This document shows positions 16,478 to 24,574 of a DNA stretch of 64,000 nucleotides, one piece after another. The notes beneath the pieces are model-generated. The model saw nothing but the letters and a program-made list of their open reading frames with translations, made no database searches and was not told the DNA's origin. The stretch spans positions 62,001 through 126,000 of the forward strand of contig NZ_JASPGD010000002.1 in the NCBI RefSeq assembly GCF_030232885.1. The letters are read 5' to 3'. The DNA is from Corynebacterium sp. MSK297. Lineage in GTDB: Bacteria > Actinomycetota > Actinomycetes > Mycobacteriales > Mycobacteriaceae. How positions within the stretch are numbered: the first letter of the stretch is position 1; every line of letters begins with the position of its first letter. The position numbers and the translations under genes are program-made.

Positions 16478-17234
16478 CAGCGCCTCGTTCAGCGAGGGAT
16501 ACATTTCAATTTCTTTCCACTCGCCACCGAAGTCGTATTCGGTGCCGTCTGCCAGGCGAACCTTGCCAGTGCCCTCCAGGTCGGTGCCTTTGTTTAGCTG
16601 CTCCACGATGTACTGGGTGGACTCGCGGGTGGTGCGGGCACAGTCGTCGTAGTCGACCCAGGCAGCGTAAGTCTCGAGCATTGCAAACTCCGGGGGTGCG
16701 ACTTATCTACGCCCTCGTTGCGGAAGTTGCGGTTGATCTCGAAGACGCGATCTATGCCGCCGACCACAGCGCGCTTGAGGAATAGCTCTGGAGCAATGCG
16801 CAGGTACAGGTCGATATCCAGATCGTTGTAGCGCTATCGCACGCGCGTTTCTTCGTTCATTTCAGCGAAGGCCACGGGTAGCGGGCGCAGGGACTTCGCG
16901 GCTATGACCCACTCGCTGGCCATCACGGATAGCTCGCCCCGGAGGGAGGCAATAACGCGACCGGTCACCCCGATGAAGTCACCGAGGTCGACATCTTGGG
17001 TTTCTTCGCCTGTGGCGAGGTAAGTGATGCCCTCATTCTCCGCCGACGTAGCTTCCGCTTCGCCGTCATCTTTCCGCACAGCCCAACGTGCGCGAACCTC
17101 GGACAGGGAGTGGGTCCGCGGCACTTCTACTGGGTAGGCATCCTCCCGGATTCGAGAATCCGCTGACGCTTGTCGCGCCGGATGCGAAGCTGTTCTGGAA
17201 CGTTGAAAGCTGGGGTTTTCGATGCGTCAGTCAC
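16478..17234 (-). pseudogene. Decayed lysyl-tRNA synthetase
   Basis: From GTG 17234 the sense reads [20 protein letters not shown]. After a frameshift near 17125 it gives [15 protein letters not shown], then [16 protein letters not shown] and [20 protein letters not shown], then a stop just after EETRVR. A third block carries class II motif 2 ([13 protein letters not shown]), and a fourth gives [12 protein letters not shown] and YDFGGEWKEIEMYPSLNEAL before homology ends near 16478. Parts of the OB fold, the segment before motif 2, and all of motif 3 are missing. A functional lysS must be elsewhere. Confidence 0.8.
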
Positions 17235-17255
17235 GGGTCATAAGTCTTGCGCATC

Positions 17256-18464
17256 TTAAATCAACCAGTCATTAGGGCTAAACAGCTCGAAGTGGATTCC
17301 CTTCGGTGCCAGCGCATCGGCGTTTTCGGCCAGCTGGTCGCGCTGGTTCTGCAGGAAGTTGCTGCCACCACAGAGGTACCAGCGGGCGCCCTGCGGGATC
17401 AGCCCCTCTTCGGCCAGTGCCTTCAGATCGACCGATTCTCCATTGTCGCGGTAGCGGGCGATATGGCGGGCTTCGCCCTTATCGGCCAGGCCGACAACGT
17501 GGGAGTCCGTGATGTCGCGTTGAGCGTAGGAGTCTGGGGTGGCGTCCGCATGAATAACGGTGACGGCGGGTACCGCGCTGGAGGCAGAGCGGGCAACCAG
17601 TGCGGCCAGCATGCCGGTCATTGGGGTCGAACCGATTCCCTGAGAGACGAGCACCGCGGGCGCGTCGTCTTCCTGCAGCACCAGGTCGCCAGCCGGAAGT
17701 GTGGCTTGCACCTTCCCGTCGATTTCCACCTCATCCATGAGGAAGGAGCTGACCTCACCATCGCGCTGCACGGCGATGGTGAAGCTTTCCGCAGTGGTGC
17801 CGACGATCGAGTATTGGCGCAGCTGGCGAGCACCATCTGGGAGCTGTACACCGACGGAAACATACTGGCCAGGTAGCGCATCACTGAAGTCCACACCACT
17901 GAAGGTGAACTCCACGACATTGTCGGAAAGCTGCTTTTTCTCCTGCAGGGTCACGGTACGGAAGACGTCGCCGTCGGCCACGTCGGCGGAGCGGTAGAGG
18001 TTGCGTTCGAAGTCGATGAGGACCTTGGCCATTAGCCAGTAGACCTCATCCCAGGCAGCGGCGACCTCGGGGGTGACTACGTCCTCACCCAGCACTTCAA
18101 CAATCGCGGCGAACAGGTTGTCGTGCACGATCTGGTACTGGGCCTCGGTGATACCGAGAGAGACGTGCTTGTGGCCGATGCGAGAGAGCATGTCGCGCGG
18201 GTCCGGGGCATCCGGGGTGACCAGCATGGAGGCGAAGGTAGCAATCGAGGCGGCCAAGGCTTTCTGCTGCTCGCCGGAGCGCTGGTTGCCGCGATTAAAC
18301 AGGTCCGAAATCAGTTCTGGATGCTTGCCGAACATGGTGCGGTAAAAGACGGGAGCGATGTCTTCGATTGCACCGCCGACGATGGGCAGGGTCGCCTTGA
18401 CGATCTCTTCGTTTTCGGGGGTCAGGGCGATGTCGGTCGTCTGTGGCTGAGTTGAGATATACAT
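17256..18464 (-). CDS. hmp: Flavohemoprotein (nitric oxide dioxygenase)
   Basis: 402 residues. The N-terminal globin domain (1-145) has the proximal-His region RIGHKHVSLGI. The FAD domain has LPGQYVSVGV and RQYSI. The NAD domain has SQGIGSTPMTGMLAAL and ends WYLCGGSNFLQNQ with FELFSP. By family knowledge it converts NO to nitrate with O2 and NAD(P)H. The nsrR-type regulator gene lies 19 bases upstream on the same strand, so the two are probably co-transcribed and NO-responsive. Confidence 0.93.
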   Translation of the reverse strand: MYISTQPQTTDIALTPENEEIVKATLPIVGGAIEDIAPVFYRTMFGKHPELISDLFNRGNQRSGEQQKALAASIATFASMLVTPDAPDPRDMLSRIGHKHVSLGITEAQYQIVHDNLFAAIVEVLGEDVVTPEVAAAWDEVYWLMAKVLIDFERNLYRSADVADGDVFRTVTLQEKKQLSDNVVEFTFSGVDFSDALPGQYVSVGVQLPDGARQLRQYSIVGTTAESFTIAVQRDGEVSSFLMDEVEIDGKVQATLPAGDLVLQEDDAPAVLVSQGIGSTPMTGMLAALVARSASSAVPAVTVIHADATPDSYAQRDITDSHVVGLADKGEARHIARYRDNGESVDLKALAEEGLIPQGARWYLCGGSNFLQNQRDQLAENADALAPKGIHFELFSPNDWLI

Positions 18465-18483
18465 GGTGTTTGCTTCGAACTCC

Positions 18484-18969
18484 TTATGCCGTCACGCCAG
18501 AGCTCTGCTGAGTGCGCGGTAAGCCCAGAGCCTGTCGTGTTGGGTTTTCTCCGAATGGCGCGGGCGCGGTATTCGCGATCAAGTCGCCAATTGTGTCTCC
18601 ATCCAGCTCCGCAAAGAAGGCTTCACGGGCGGCAGCAAGGCGGCTCCGGAGAGCACAGTCGCGCGAGGCCAGAGGGCAGTTTTGGCCCCCTTCGCAATCC
18701 ACGACTTCGCCGGGGCCTTCCAATTGGCGCAGGATTTTTCCCACGCTTGCTTGGCGGGTGTCATCCGCCAGATACACTCCACCGTTTCTGCCCCGCACGG
18801 CAGCTACCCATCCCAGTTCAACCAAGCGGGCGTTTACCTTTGCCACGTGGTTGGTTGATCCGTTGATGCGCGTCGCGAGATCAGAGATCGTCACTCTCTG
18901 TCCTGGCTGCAGATCCCCTAAAACCATGAGGGTCCGCAAGCCCAGATCTGCGAACGTGGTCAAGTGCAT
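18484..18969 (-). CDS. nsrR: Rrf2-family NO-sensing repressor, NsrR-like
   Basis: 161 residues with an N-terminal winged helix (VTISDLATRINGSTNHVAKV) and an iron-sulfur ligand region CEGGQNCPLASRDC. Three clustered Cys residues are typical of NsrR. It precedes hmp on the same strand and has a long palindrome upstream at 18992-19024. Confidence 0.85.
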   Translation of the reverse strand: MHLTTFADLGLRTLMVLGDLQPGQRVTISDLATRINGSTNHVAKVNARLVELGWVAAVRGRNGGVYLADDTRQASVGKILRQLEGPGEVVDCEGGQNCPLASRDCALRSRLAAAREAFFAELDGDTIGDLIANTAPAPFGENPTRQALGLPRTQQSSGVTA

Positions 18970-19470
18970 AATTCCACCCTAAGCGTCAATCAATAAAAGA
19001 TCTATCTCAGATGCATCTTTTATTGTGGTTTGTAGCCAACGCAACATTTCCGCATTTTTCAGAGTCAATGCGACGTTTTTTAATGCCCTAACCACCGCCG
19101 GCACTACCCCTCATCCCCTAACGGGCTATCCCATTACGTTGTTAGCAGTTCCACATCAGGGCCCCGAAGGTTCATAGCCTGTCCACCCGATTAGGCGAGC
19201 TATATTTATGTTCGTTCACACCGTCCGAAAGGACAGTGGAACTAGTCGCTGGCTTCGGTATGGCTTATTCCTGTCCCTGTCTGACAATGATCCAGGGGGT
19301 GATGTCGTCGAAGACAGTGACATATTCAAACTGCTAATAGGAACCTGACCCAGCCCAGGTGGTATGAGGTCTCACAGTAATGTGGATGCCAGTGCCAAGT
19401 ATGTCCGACAACCCCAGCGATGAAGCTTAAATAATCCAACTTCTAATTCATCGCTAGCAGGCACACACCC
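18970..19470. other. Intergenic region: nsrR promoter and left flank of the IS110 relic
   Basis: No gene is seen in these 501 bases. The left end holds the NsrR-like palindrome. From about 19196 to 19470 the sequence probably belongs to the IS110 element's long non-coding end, where members of the family encode their bridge RNA. I could not fold it reliably. Confidence 0.4.
18992..19024. promoter_or_regulatory. NsrR-like operator (33-bp palindrome)
   Basis: The left half AATAAAAGATCTATCT and right half AGATGCATCTTTTATT form an inverted repeat about one central base with two mismatched pairs. It contains AAGAT...ATCTT halves resembling the AAGATGYATTT half-sites of known NsrR boxes. It lies 23 bases upstream of the nsrR start codon. 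Confidence 0.65.
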
Positions 19471-20365
19471 ATGGCTTATGACTTCGTCATTGGCATGGAC
19501 GTCGGCAAATACTTCCACCACGCCTGCGTCCTCGCCCATGCCGGTCTTCACCTTCCGGATACCCTGCGCAACCTCGACCGCGTTGAGGAAGTCTTCTGCC
19601 AGCTGAAAGTTCTCAACGGTATCGACGAAGACCTTGCCCGGGCCTACACACGCCTGATTAACCAGATGCGATCCGCGCTCGTGAGAACCTATCCTGCATT
19701 CGAACATGTCCTGCGCGGGCAGATGATTCACCGAAAGTGGATCCTCCACCTACTTGCGAAATACGGTGGTCCCACCGAGATTCGACGCGTCGGTAAAGTA
19801 CGCCTTAAAGCCTTTGCGCGCAGTCACAGAGCGCAATCCTGAGCCTGTCATCGATGCCATGCTTGCTGCCATCGATGGGCAGACCGTGTCCATTGCCGGC
19901 GCAGAATACGCCGAACTTGGCGTAGCAATGTCCGCCACAGATGCACTGGCCAAACTAGGCCATCGTAAGGAAATCGAGGCGCAGGTACTTGAACTTATTC
20001 AGGACATTCCGCAGACCGAGATTCTTTTATCCATGCCCGGTATCGGCCCGCGTAGCACCGCGCAGATCCTCATGACTGTTGGCGATATGTCCGACTTCCC
20101 CGATGCAGCGCACTTAGCGTCCTATGCAGGCCTATCACCGCGGACGAATCAGTCGACAACGTCCATTATGTCGAATTCGCCTAACCAGGCTGGCAACAAA
20201 AAATTAAAGAACGCCCTATGGCAATCGTCTTTTGCATCGATCAGATTCCACGAGCGTTCCCGGCAATTCTATGAACGAAAACGCAAAGAAGGCAAAGGAC
20301 ACAACGCCGCCGTCGTCGAACTCACCCATGGAGTTGACAACCTATATAGGAATACCCCCTGCTAG
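19471..20365 (+). pseudogene. IS110-family transposase relic
   Basis: The N-terminus YDFVIGMDVGKYFHHACVLA carries the first Asp of the DEDD domain and the C-terminal part carries LLSMPGIGPRSTAQILMTVG and ASYAGLSPRTNQS of the IS110 Tnp_20 domain. The second quarter of the RuvC-like domain looks deleted after HLPDTLRNLDRVEE. The frame shifts near 19830 (ERNPEPVIDAM is in another frame). The end is replaced by GVDNLYRNTPC. The element is therefore inactive by itself. Confidence 0.85.
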
Positions 20366-20419
20366 AGGGGCGCAAAGCCAGCAAGGGGTTGCAGGTCTTA
20401 GTGAATTTAGCTGAATCCG

Positions 20420-20674
20420 CTAGAAGCGGCCGGTTATGCCGTATGCTTCGGCTGAGGGGCGGGTTTTGATCAGGGCGTCGAGCATATCCACCGCCAATCT
20501 GATGGATTGTAGTGCGTCTATGCCGCCGACTGACAGGTTTCCGGCGTCCAGGCCTTCTGTGAAGATTTCACAGATCCAATCGTTTCCATCTTGGTAGGGG
20601 GCGCGTAGCCCCACGGTGAATTCTCCTTCATCATCGCGGTCGGTTCTTTGGGCGATGACCCTATGTTCGCTCAT
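20420..20674 (-). CDS. 84-residue hypothetical protein
   Basis: A small soluble protein with FTVGLRAPYQDGNDWICEIF, ending near the stop with RPSAEAYGITGRF. No family is recognised with certainty. Its start codon overlaps the stop of the small secreted peptide gene upstream (ATGA), indicating translational coupling. Confidence 0.6.
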   Translation of the reverse strand: MSEHRVIAQRTDRDDEGEFTVGLRAPYQDGNDWICEIFTEGLDAGNLSVGGIDALQSIRLAVDMLDALIKTRPSAEAYGITGRF

Positions 20675-20784
20675 CGGCGGCAGTTTGCGTATTGAACGGC
20701 TGCGGCAGATCCCATACTGCTGATGAGAGAGCCGACGATTGCGGCGCTGATGATTAGTTTTTTAGTGGAGAGGTGTTTGGACAT
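20671..20784 (-). CDS. 37-residue secreted peptide
   Basis: The product starts MSKHLSTKKLIISAAIVG, continues hydrophobically to SAAAVQYANCRR, and has the layout of a signal peptide with almost no mature part beyond a possible cleavage after AAA. The stop overlaps the start of the 84-residue gene by 4 bases. It may act as a leader or be a real secreted peptide. Confidence 0.45.
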   Translation of the reverse strand: MSKHLSTKKLIISAAIVGSLISSMGSAAAVQYANCRR

Positions 20785-20823
20785 CTCGGTTCTTTCTAGT
20801 TGTGGGATGTGAGCCGGGCTGGT

Positions 20824-20859
20824 TGAAGTGTCCCAGTTTTTGTTCCGTTTGAGTAGATG
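20824..20859 (+). repeat. Dispersed repeat, copy D
   Basis: TGAAGTGTCCCAGTTTTTG then TTCCGTTTGAGTAGATG, same orientation as copy A with one base changed and one extra T shift in the T run. Confidence 0.7.
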
Positions 20860-21040
20860 AGCATCTCTTCAATTACGCCAATGAAATGTGACCACGAGGC
20901 AAAGACAACGTGCCCTGCGTTGTTGATGACTATATCCCGGCAGAAGACTTGTCGATCCAAGCCGCGCTCGCTGTCAACCATTCGTGAATAACGAGTGTGT
21001 GGACTCCTCGGTCCTGAGGCTTGGCCATTCAATTCAGCCA

Positions 21041-21108
21041 TGGTGCATTTTTGCAAATAGGGCCGCTGAAAATGGCCTTTTTTAGTCCCTATTTGCAAAA
21101 GTGCACCA
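21041..21108. repeat. Palindromic extragenic element, copy 1
   Basis: 22-base arms at 21041-21062 (start TGGTGCATTTTTGC) and 21087-21108 pair with one mismatch. The interior contains a second hairpin GGCC-GCTGAAAAT-GGCC followed by TTTTTT, which looks like an intrinsic terminator. A second copy is at 45729-45788. Confidence 0.65.
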
Positions 21109-21250
21109 TCTGCGAATACAAAGCGCCGAAAGGACGGCGAAAAGAGGTTTCCCTGGGGTAAGGAAGACGGTTAAGGGGGGGGCAAAGTGAGAGTCAACGG
21201 ACCAACAAAGCTTCCGGCACCGCGCAAAGCCGCAAACACCCCCGGTGCAC

Positions 21251-21269
21251 ACTTTTTGTCGCATAACCC
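21251..21269 (+). repeat. Extragenic motif, TTTTTGTCGCATAACCC
   Basis: ACTTTTTGTCGCATAACCC is nearly identical to 45840-45858 and the complement of 15239-15256. In both the 21.2-kb and 45.8-kb places it follows the palindromic element. Confidence 0.55.
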
Positions 21270-21512
21270 TTCCCGTGTTGGGGCTAGATATGGAGCCTTG
21301 GGACTTTGCCAAACCGGCACTCTGGTAGACAAGCCTGTCTATTAATCTTCCATAGCTGACGCAGCGTTACTGAATGGACTGAAAAGTTACGTTAACTGCA
21401 CTTGTGCTCAATACCGGTTGTATAGCTATGAATTTAGAAATTGACTCTGCCATGTGTTCTGGCTTACGTTTAAACCCTTACTGAACCGACTGGTCTACTT
21501 AAGGAAGAACGC

Positions 21513-22703
21513 ATGGTCTATAACCGCATTCTGTCTCGGCGACAGTTGCTGCGTACAGCAGTAGCCATGGGCGGGGTAGCCCTGGGAGGCGGCATGCTTT
21601 CTGCCTGTTCTACGCAGTCAGAAACACGACAGCCGCAAACAAGTGCTTCCGGGCCCGCATCTTCTGCTAGTTCTGCTTCCCGGGAAGAACTGGTCATCGG
21701 TTTTGTACCCATTGCGTGTGCCTCACCACTGGTTGCCGCAGACGCGCTCGGCGCATTTGAAAAACAGGGACTCCACGTAAAATTACGGAAATACGCCGGA
21801 TGGGCTGATCTTTGGACGGCATATGCAACCGGAACCCTCGACGTTGCACACATGCTCTCACCAATGCCACTGGCAATTGATGCTGGTGCGACGAACGCAT
21901 CCCGGCCGACAGAATTGGCTTTTACCCAAAACACCAACGGCCAAGCGCTTACCTTGTCTACCTCTCATCTGGGCGCGGTCTCGCAACCGACAGATCTTGC
22001 GGGGATGGTGCTAGGAATCCCCTTTGAGTATTCGGTGCATGCATTACTCCTGCGCGATTATTTGGTCGCCGGTGGTCTCGACCCAGTTTCAGATGTGGAA
22101 TTGCGGCTCTTGCGGCCACCGGACATGGTGGCGCAATTGGCGGTCGGCGCCGTCGACGGTTTTATTGGCCCCGAACCGTTCAACCAAAGAGCATTGACCA
22201 CGGGATCAGGCCGTGCGTTCATTCCCACCCGGCAGATGTGGGAGAACCACCCCTGCTGCTCGGTTGCTATAGCCAAAGAAATTGACCGCGGGGTGCGCGA
22301 TCGTGTGGTCGCGGCGCTGCGCGAAGGTGCCCAATTTGTCGACAGCCCGCACCACGTACACGAATCGGCGTCGATGTTGGCAGAAGAAAAATACCTGAAC
22401 CAGAAAGAAGAATTGATCTCGCCTGCTTTAGCCGGATCCTATACCACCTGGGATGGCACCGATGTGGTGGATCCGGACATGATCAATTTCGGCGGACAGA
22501 CTTCAGCTACCGCGATTACCTGGATGGCTGCGCAAATCGCGCGCTGGGACCTCGGCGGCACGGCCTTGACGATGGACGACGATGTGCTCTTAGCAGCGAC
22601 GGAATCAGTCTTGCCGCCTGAGGCAGACCGCAGCACGGGCCCGGTTGACATCAATGGCCGGATATTTGATCCGCTAAAGCCCACGGCTGGATACCAGCGT
22701 TAA
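21513..22703 (+). CDS. ABC importer substrate-binding lipoprotein (nitrate/sulfonate/NMT1 type)
   Basis: 396 residues with a Tat-type signal (LSRRQLLRTAVAMGG) and a lipobox ending LSAC, so it is an exported lipoprotein. The mature part has VIGFVPIACASPLVAADALG and KYAGWADLWTAYATGTLDVA, the pattern of SsuA/NrtA/TauA-like proteins. It is followed after 9 bases by the permease gene. The substrate could be a sulfonate, nitrate/cyanate or pyrimidine precursor. Confidence 0.85.
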   Translation: MVYNRILSRRQLLRTAVAMGGVALGGGMLSACSTQSETRQPQTSASGPASSASSASREELVIGFVPIACASPLVAADALGAFEKQGLHVKLRKYAGWADLWTAYATGTLDVAHMLSPMPLAIDAGATNASRPTELAFTQNTNGQALTLSTSHLGAVSQPTDLAGMVLGIPFEYSVHALLLRDYLVAGGLDPVSDVELRLLRPPDMVAQLAVGAVDGFIGPEPFNQRALTTGSGRAFIPTRQMWENHPCCSVAIAKEIDRGVRDRVVAALREGAQFVDSPHHVHESASMLAEEKYLNQKEELISPALAGSYTTWDGTDVVDPDMINFGGQTSATAITWMAAQIARWDLGGTALTMDDDVLLAATESVLPPEADRSTGPVDINGRIFDPLKPTAGYQR

Positions 22704-22712
22704 GGACCCACT

Positions 22713-23606
22713 ATGTCTCGAACTCACACGCTTACTACTCAAACTTCCACCGGCCGAACTTCCGCTAGCCGAACGTCTACCAGCCAAGCGTCCGCTGGCC
22801 GAACTTCCACCGGCCGAACGCTGCCAAGGGAAAAGTCCGGCCCGTGGAAACCCGTTGCCCTCGGCGTCGGCCTGTTTCTCGCTTTCCTTCTTGTATGGCA
22901 ATTAATAGCGGCTGCGGGGTGGCTGTCGGATATCGCGCCGACGCCTGCTCGCACCTTCAGCCGCGGTGCTGAAATCTTGGCTGATCCTTTTTACCGGGAT
23001 GGTCCAGCTTCCGTCGGCATATTCTGGCACATGGTGGCATCGCTGCGCCGTGTTCTACTCGGTTTTATCATCGCGATGCTCATCGCCATTCCGCTGGGAT
23101 TCTGGTTAGGATCGTCCACCACCTTCCGCCGAGCGACGGACCCCTTTGTGCAAATTCTGCGGCCGGTATCCCCGCTGGCGTGGTTGCCGTTGGGGCTTGC
23201 GCTGCTGCGTGATGCGGAAAATACCGCGGTCTTCGTTATCATTCTCTCCGCTTTGTGGCCCACCCTGCTCAACACAATCGAGGCCGTACGTGGCGTGCAT
23301 CCGTCGTACAAAAACCTCGGCGCCACATTGGGCACCAGCCGTGTGGACCGGCTGTTCTACATCATCGGGCCTGCCGCGCTGCCCGGAATCATCACGGGCA
23401 TGCGCCAATCGCTGTCTACTGCGTGGCTGGTGATTGTGGCTGCGGAGATGCTCGTCGGCGGGCAAGGCGTCGGCTTTTTCGTGTGGAACATGTGGAACCG
23501 CCTGGATATTGATGCCATCGTCGTGGTCATCGTTCTCATCGGTGCCATCGGCTTGGCCCTGGATTACCTGGTTGCTTCATTGCAGAAAGTGGTGCGTTAT
23601 GACTAA
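22713..23606 (+). CDS. ABC importer permease (SsuC/TauC type) with tandem-repeat N-terminus
   Basis: 297 residues. The six-TM core has the EAA-type loop VRGVHPSYKNLGATLGTS typical of this family. The N-terminal ~35 residues are five-residue repeats (TSTGR, TSASR, TSTSQ, ASAGR, TSTGR) encoded by a 15-bp tandem repeat at 22742-22816. It overlaps the ATPase gene by 8 bases. Confidence 0.88.
   Translation: MSRTHTLTTQTSTGRTSASRTSTSQASAGRTSTGRTLPREKSGPWKPVALGVGLFLAFLLVWQLIAAAGWLSDIAPTPARTFSRGAEILADPFYRDGPASVGIFWHMVASLRRVLLGFIIAMLIAIPLGFWLGSSTTFRRATDPFVQILRPVSPLAWLPLGLALLRDAENTAVFVIILSALWPTLLNTIEAVRGVHPSYKNLGATLGTSRVDRLFYIIGPAALPGIITGMRQSLSTAWLVIVAAEMLVGGQGVGFFVWNMWNRLDIDAIVVVIVLIGAIGLALDYLVASLQKVVRYD
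22742..22816 (+). repeat. Five tandem copies of a 15-bp repeat
   Basis: The unit is ACTTCCACCGGCCGA with sequence drift; the first and fifth units are identical. It encodes a hydrophilic tail of the permease. Confidence 0.8.
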
Positions 23607-24423
23607 TACCTCAACCGATACTGTGCCAAATACCGTCGATGCGCCTAGCACCAGTGGTACGGGCACCCCGCATATCGAATTTAAAAATATTACAAAAAGC
23701 TACGGGCCGACGACGATCATCGGCGAGACTTCCGTATCTATTAAGGAAGGCGAGTTTGTCTCTTTGCTCGGGCCTTCCGGCTCAGGCAAATCCACCATGC
23801 TGAACATGATTGCTGGCTTGGCGACGCCGTCGACAGGCGAGGTCCGTGCCCGCGACGAGGTGATCACCGGCCCGGGGCCAGACCGAGGAGTGGTTTTTCA
23901 AAATCACGCCCTGTTGCCATGGATGACAGCACGCGGCAATATCGAATTCGGGCTGCGCTCTGCACGGCCGGACTTGTCGAAAGCACAGCGTAAGACAATC
24001 ACGCAGGATTTCTTGGATGCAGTCAGTTTGGGACATGCGGCTGACCGTCGTCCCGCACGATTGTCTGGTGGCATGCAGCAACGGGTGGGGTTGGCGCGCG
24101 CTTTTGCCATTGGTTCGGATATTTTGCTGTTGGATGAACCCTTCGGTGCGCTGGATGCGCTGACCCGGAGGCAATTACAGACCTTGCTGCTCAGCGTTTG
24201 GGAAGAAAACCGCCGCACGGTGGTGATGGTGACCCACGATGTTGATGAAGCGATCCTGCTGTCCGACCGCATCTTGGTTATGTCGCCGGGGCCGGAGGCA
24301 ACCATCATGGAAGATTTACGGGTTGGCCTTGCCCGCCCACGTACCGGTGCTGCGGACCCAGCCGTCGGCAAGCGCAAAAATGAACTGCGCCAGCACCTGT
24401 TGTCGCTGCTGGAGCACAAATAA
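23599..24423 (+). CDS. ABC importer ATP-binding protein (SsuB/TauB type)
   Basis: ATG 23599 overlaps the permease stop. The 274-residue product has Walker A LLGPSGSGKST, Q-loop VFQNHALLPWM, signature LSGGMQQRVGLA, Walker B ILLLDEPFGALDA and the H-switch VTHDVDEA. The Q-loop with LLPW is characteristic of nitrate/sulfonate importers. The N-terminal ~25 residues are Thr/Ser-rich. Confidence 0.92.
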   Translation: MTNTSTDTVPNTVDAPSTSGTGTPHIEFKNITKSYGPTTIIGETSVSIKEGEFVSLLGPSGSGKSTMLNMIAGLATPSTGEVRARDEVITGPGPDRGVVFQNHALLPWMTARGNIEFGLRSARPDLSKAQRKTITQDFLDAVSLGHAADRRPARLSGGMQQRVGLARAFAIGSDILLLDEPFGALDALTRRQLQTLLLSVWEENRRTVVMVTHDVDEAILLSDRILVMSPGPEATIMEDLRVGLARPRTGAADPAVGKRKNELRQHLLSLLEHK

Positions 24424-24574
24424 CGGCAAATTGGGTGTGCTGCGTACCCGACCGTCGGCGGAAAGCATCGCGTTCGGCCGGAAGCTTTGCTTTTGGGTAG
24501 GCAACACAGATCTCACACAAACTCGCTACCATGGCAAGCAGCACAGATGTAACGGAAGGTAGGCGAGTACCCCA

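Larger units (their letters stand above)
20785..21512. other. Large gene-poor region with repeats and importer promoter
   Basis: These 728 bases hold repeat copy D, a minus-strand frame ending at 20796 with no clear family, the palindromic element at 21041-21108, an extragenic motif at 21251, and presumably the promoter of the ABC importer. No riboswitch of a class I know was recognised. Confidence 0.5.

Noticed and set aside
19372..19749. 125-codon antisense frame over the IS110 relic
   Set aside because: It is the shadow of the transposase sense; it has no ribosome site.
20840..21035. Minus-strand frame with INNAGHVVFASW resembling short-chain dehydrogenases
   Set aside because: Only one short motif is similar, and there is no cofactor loop or further homology; not enough to call a relic.
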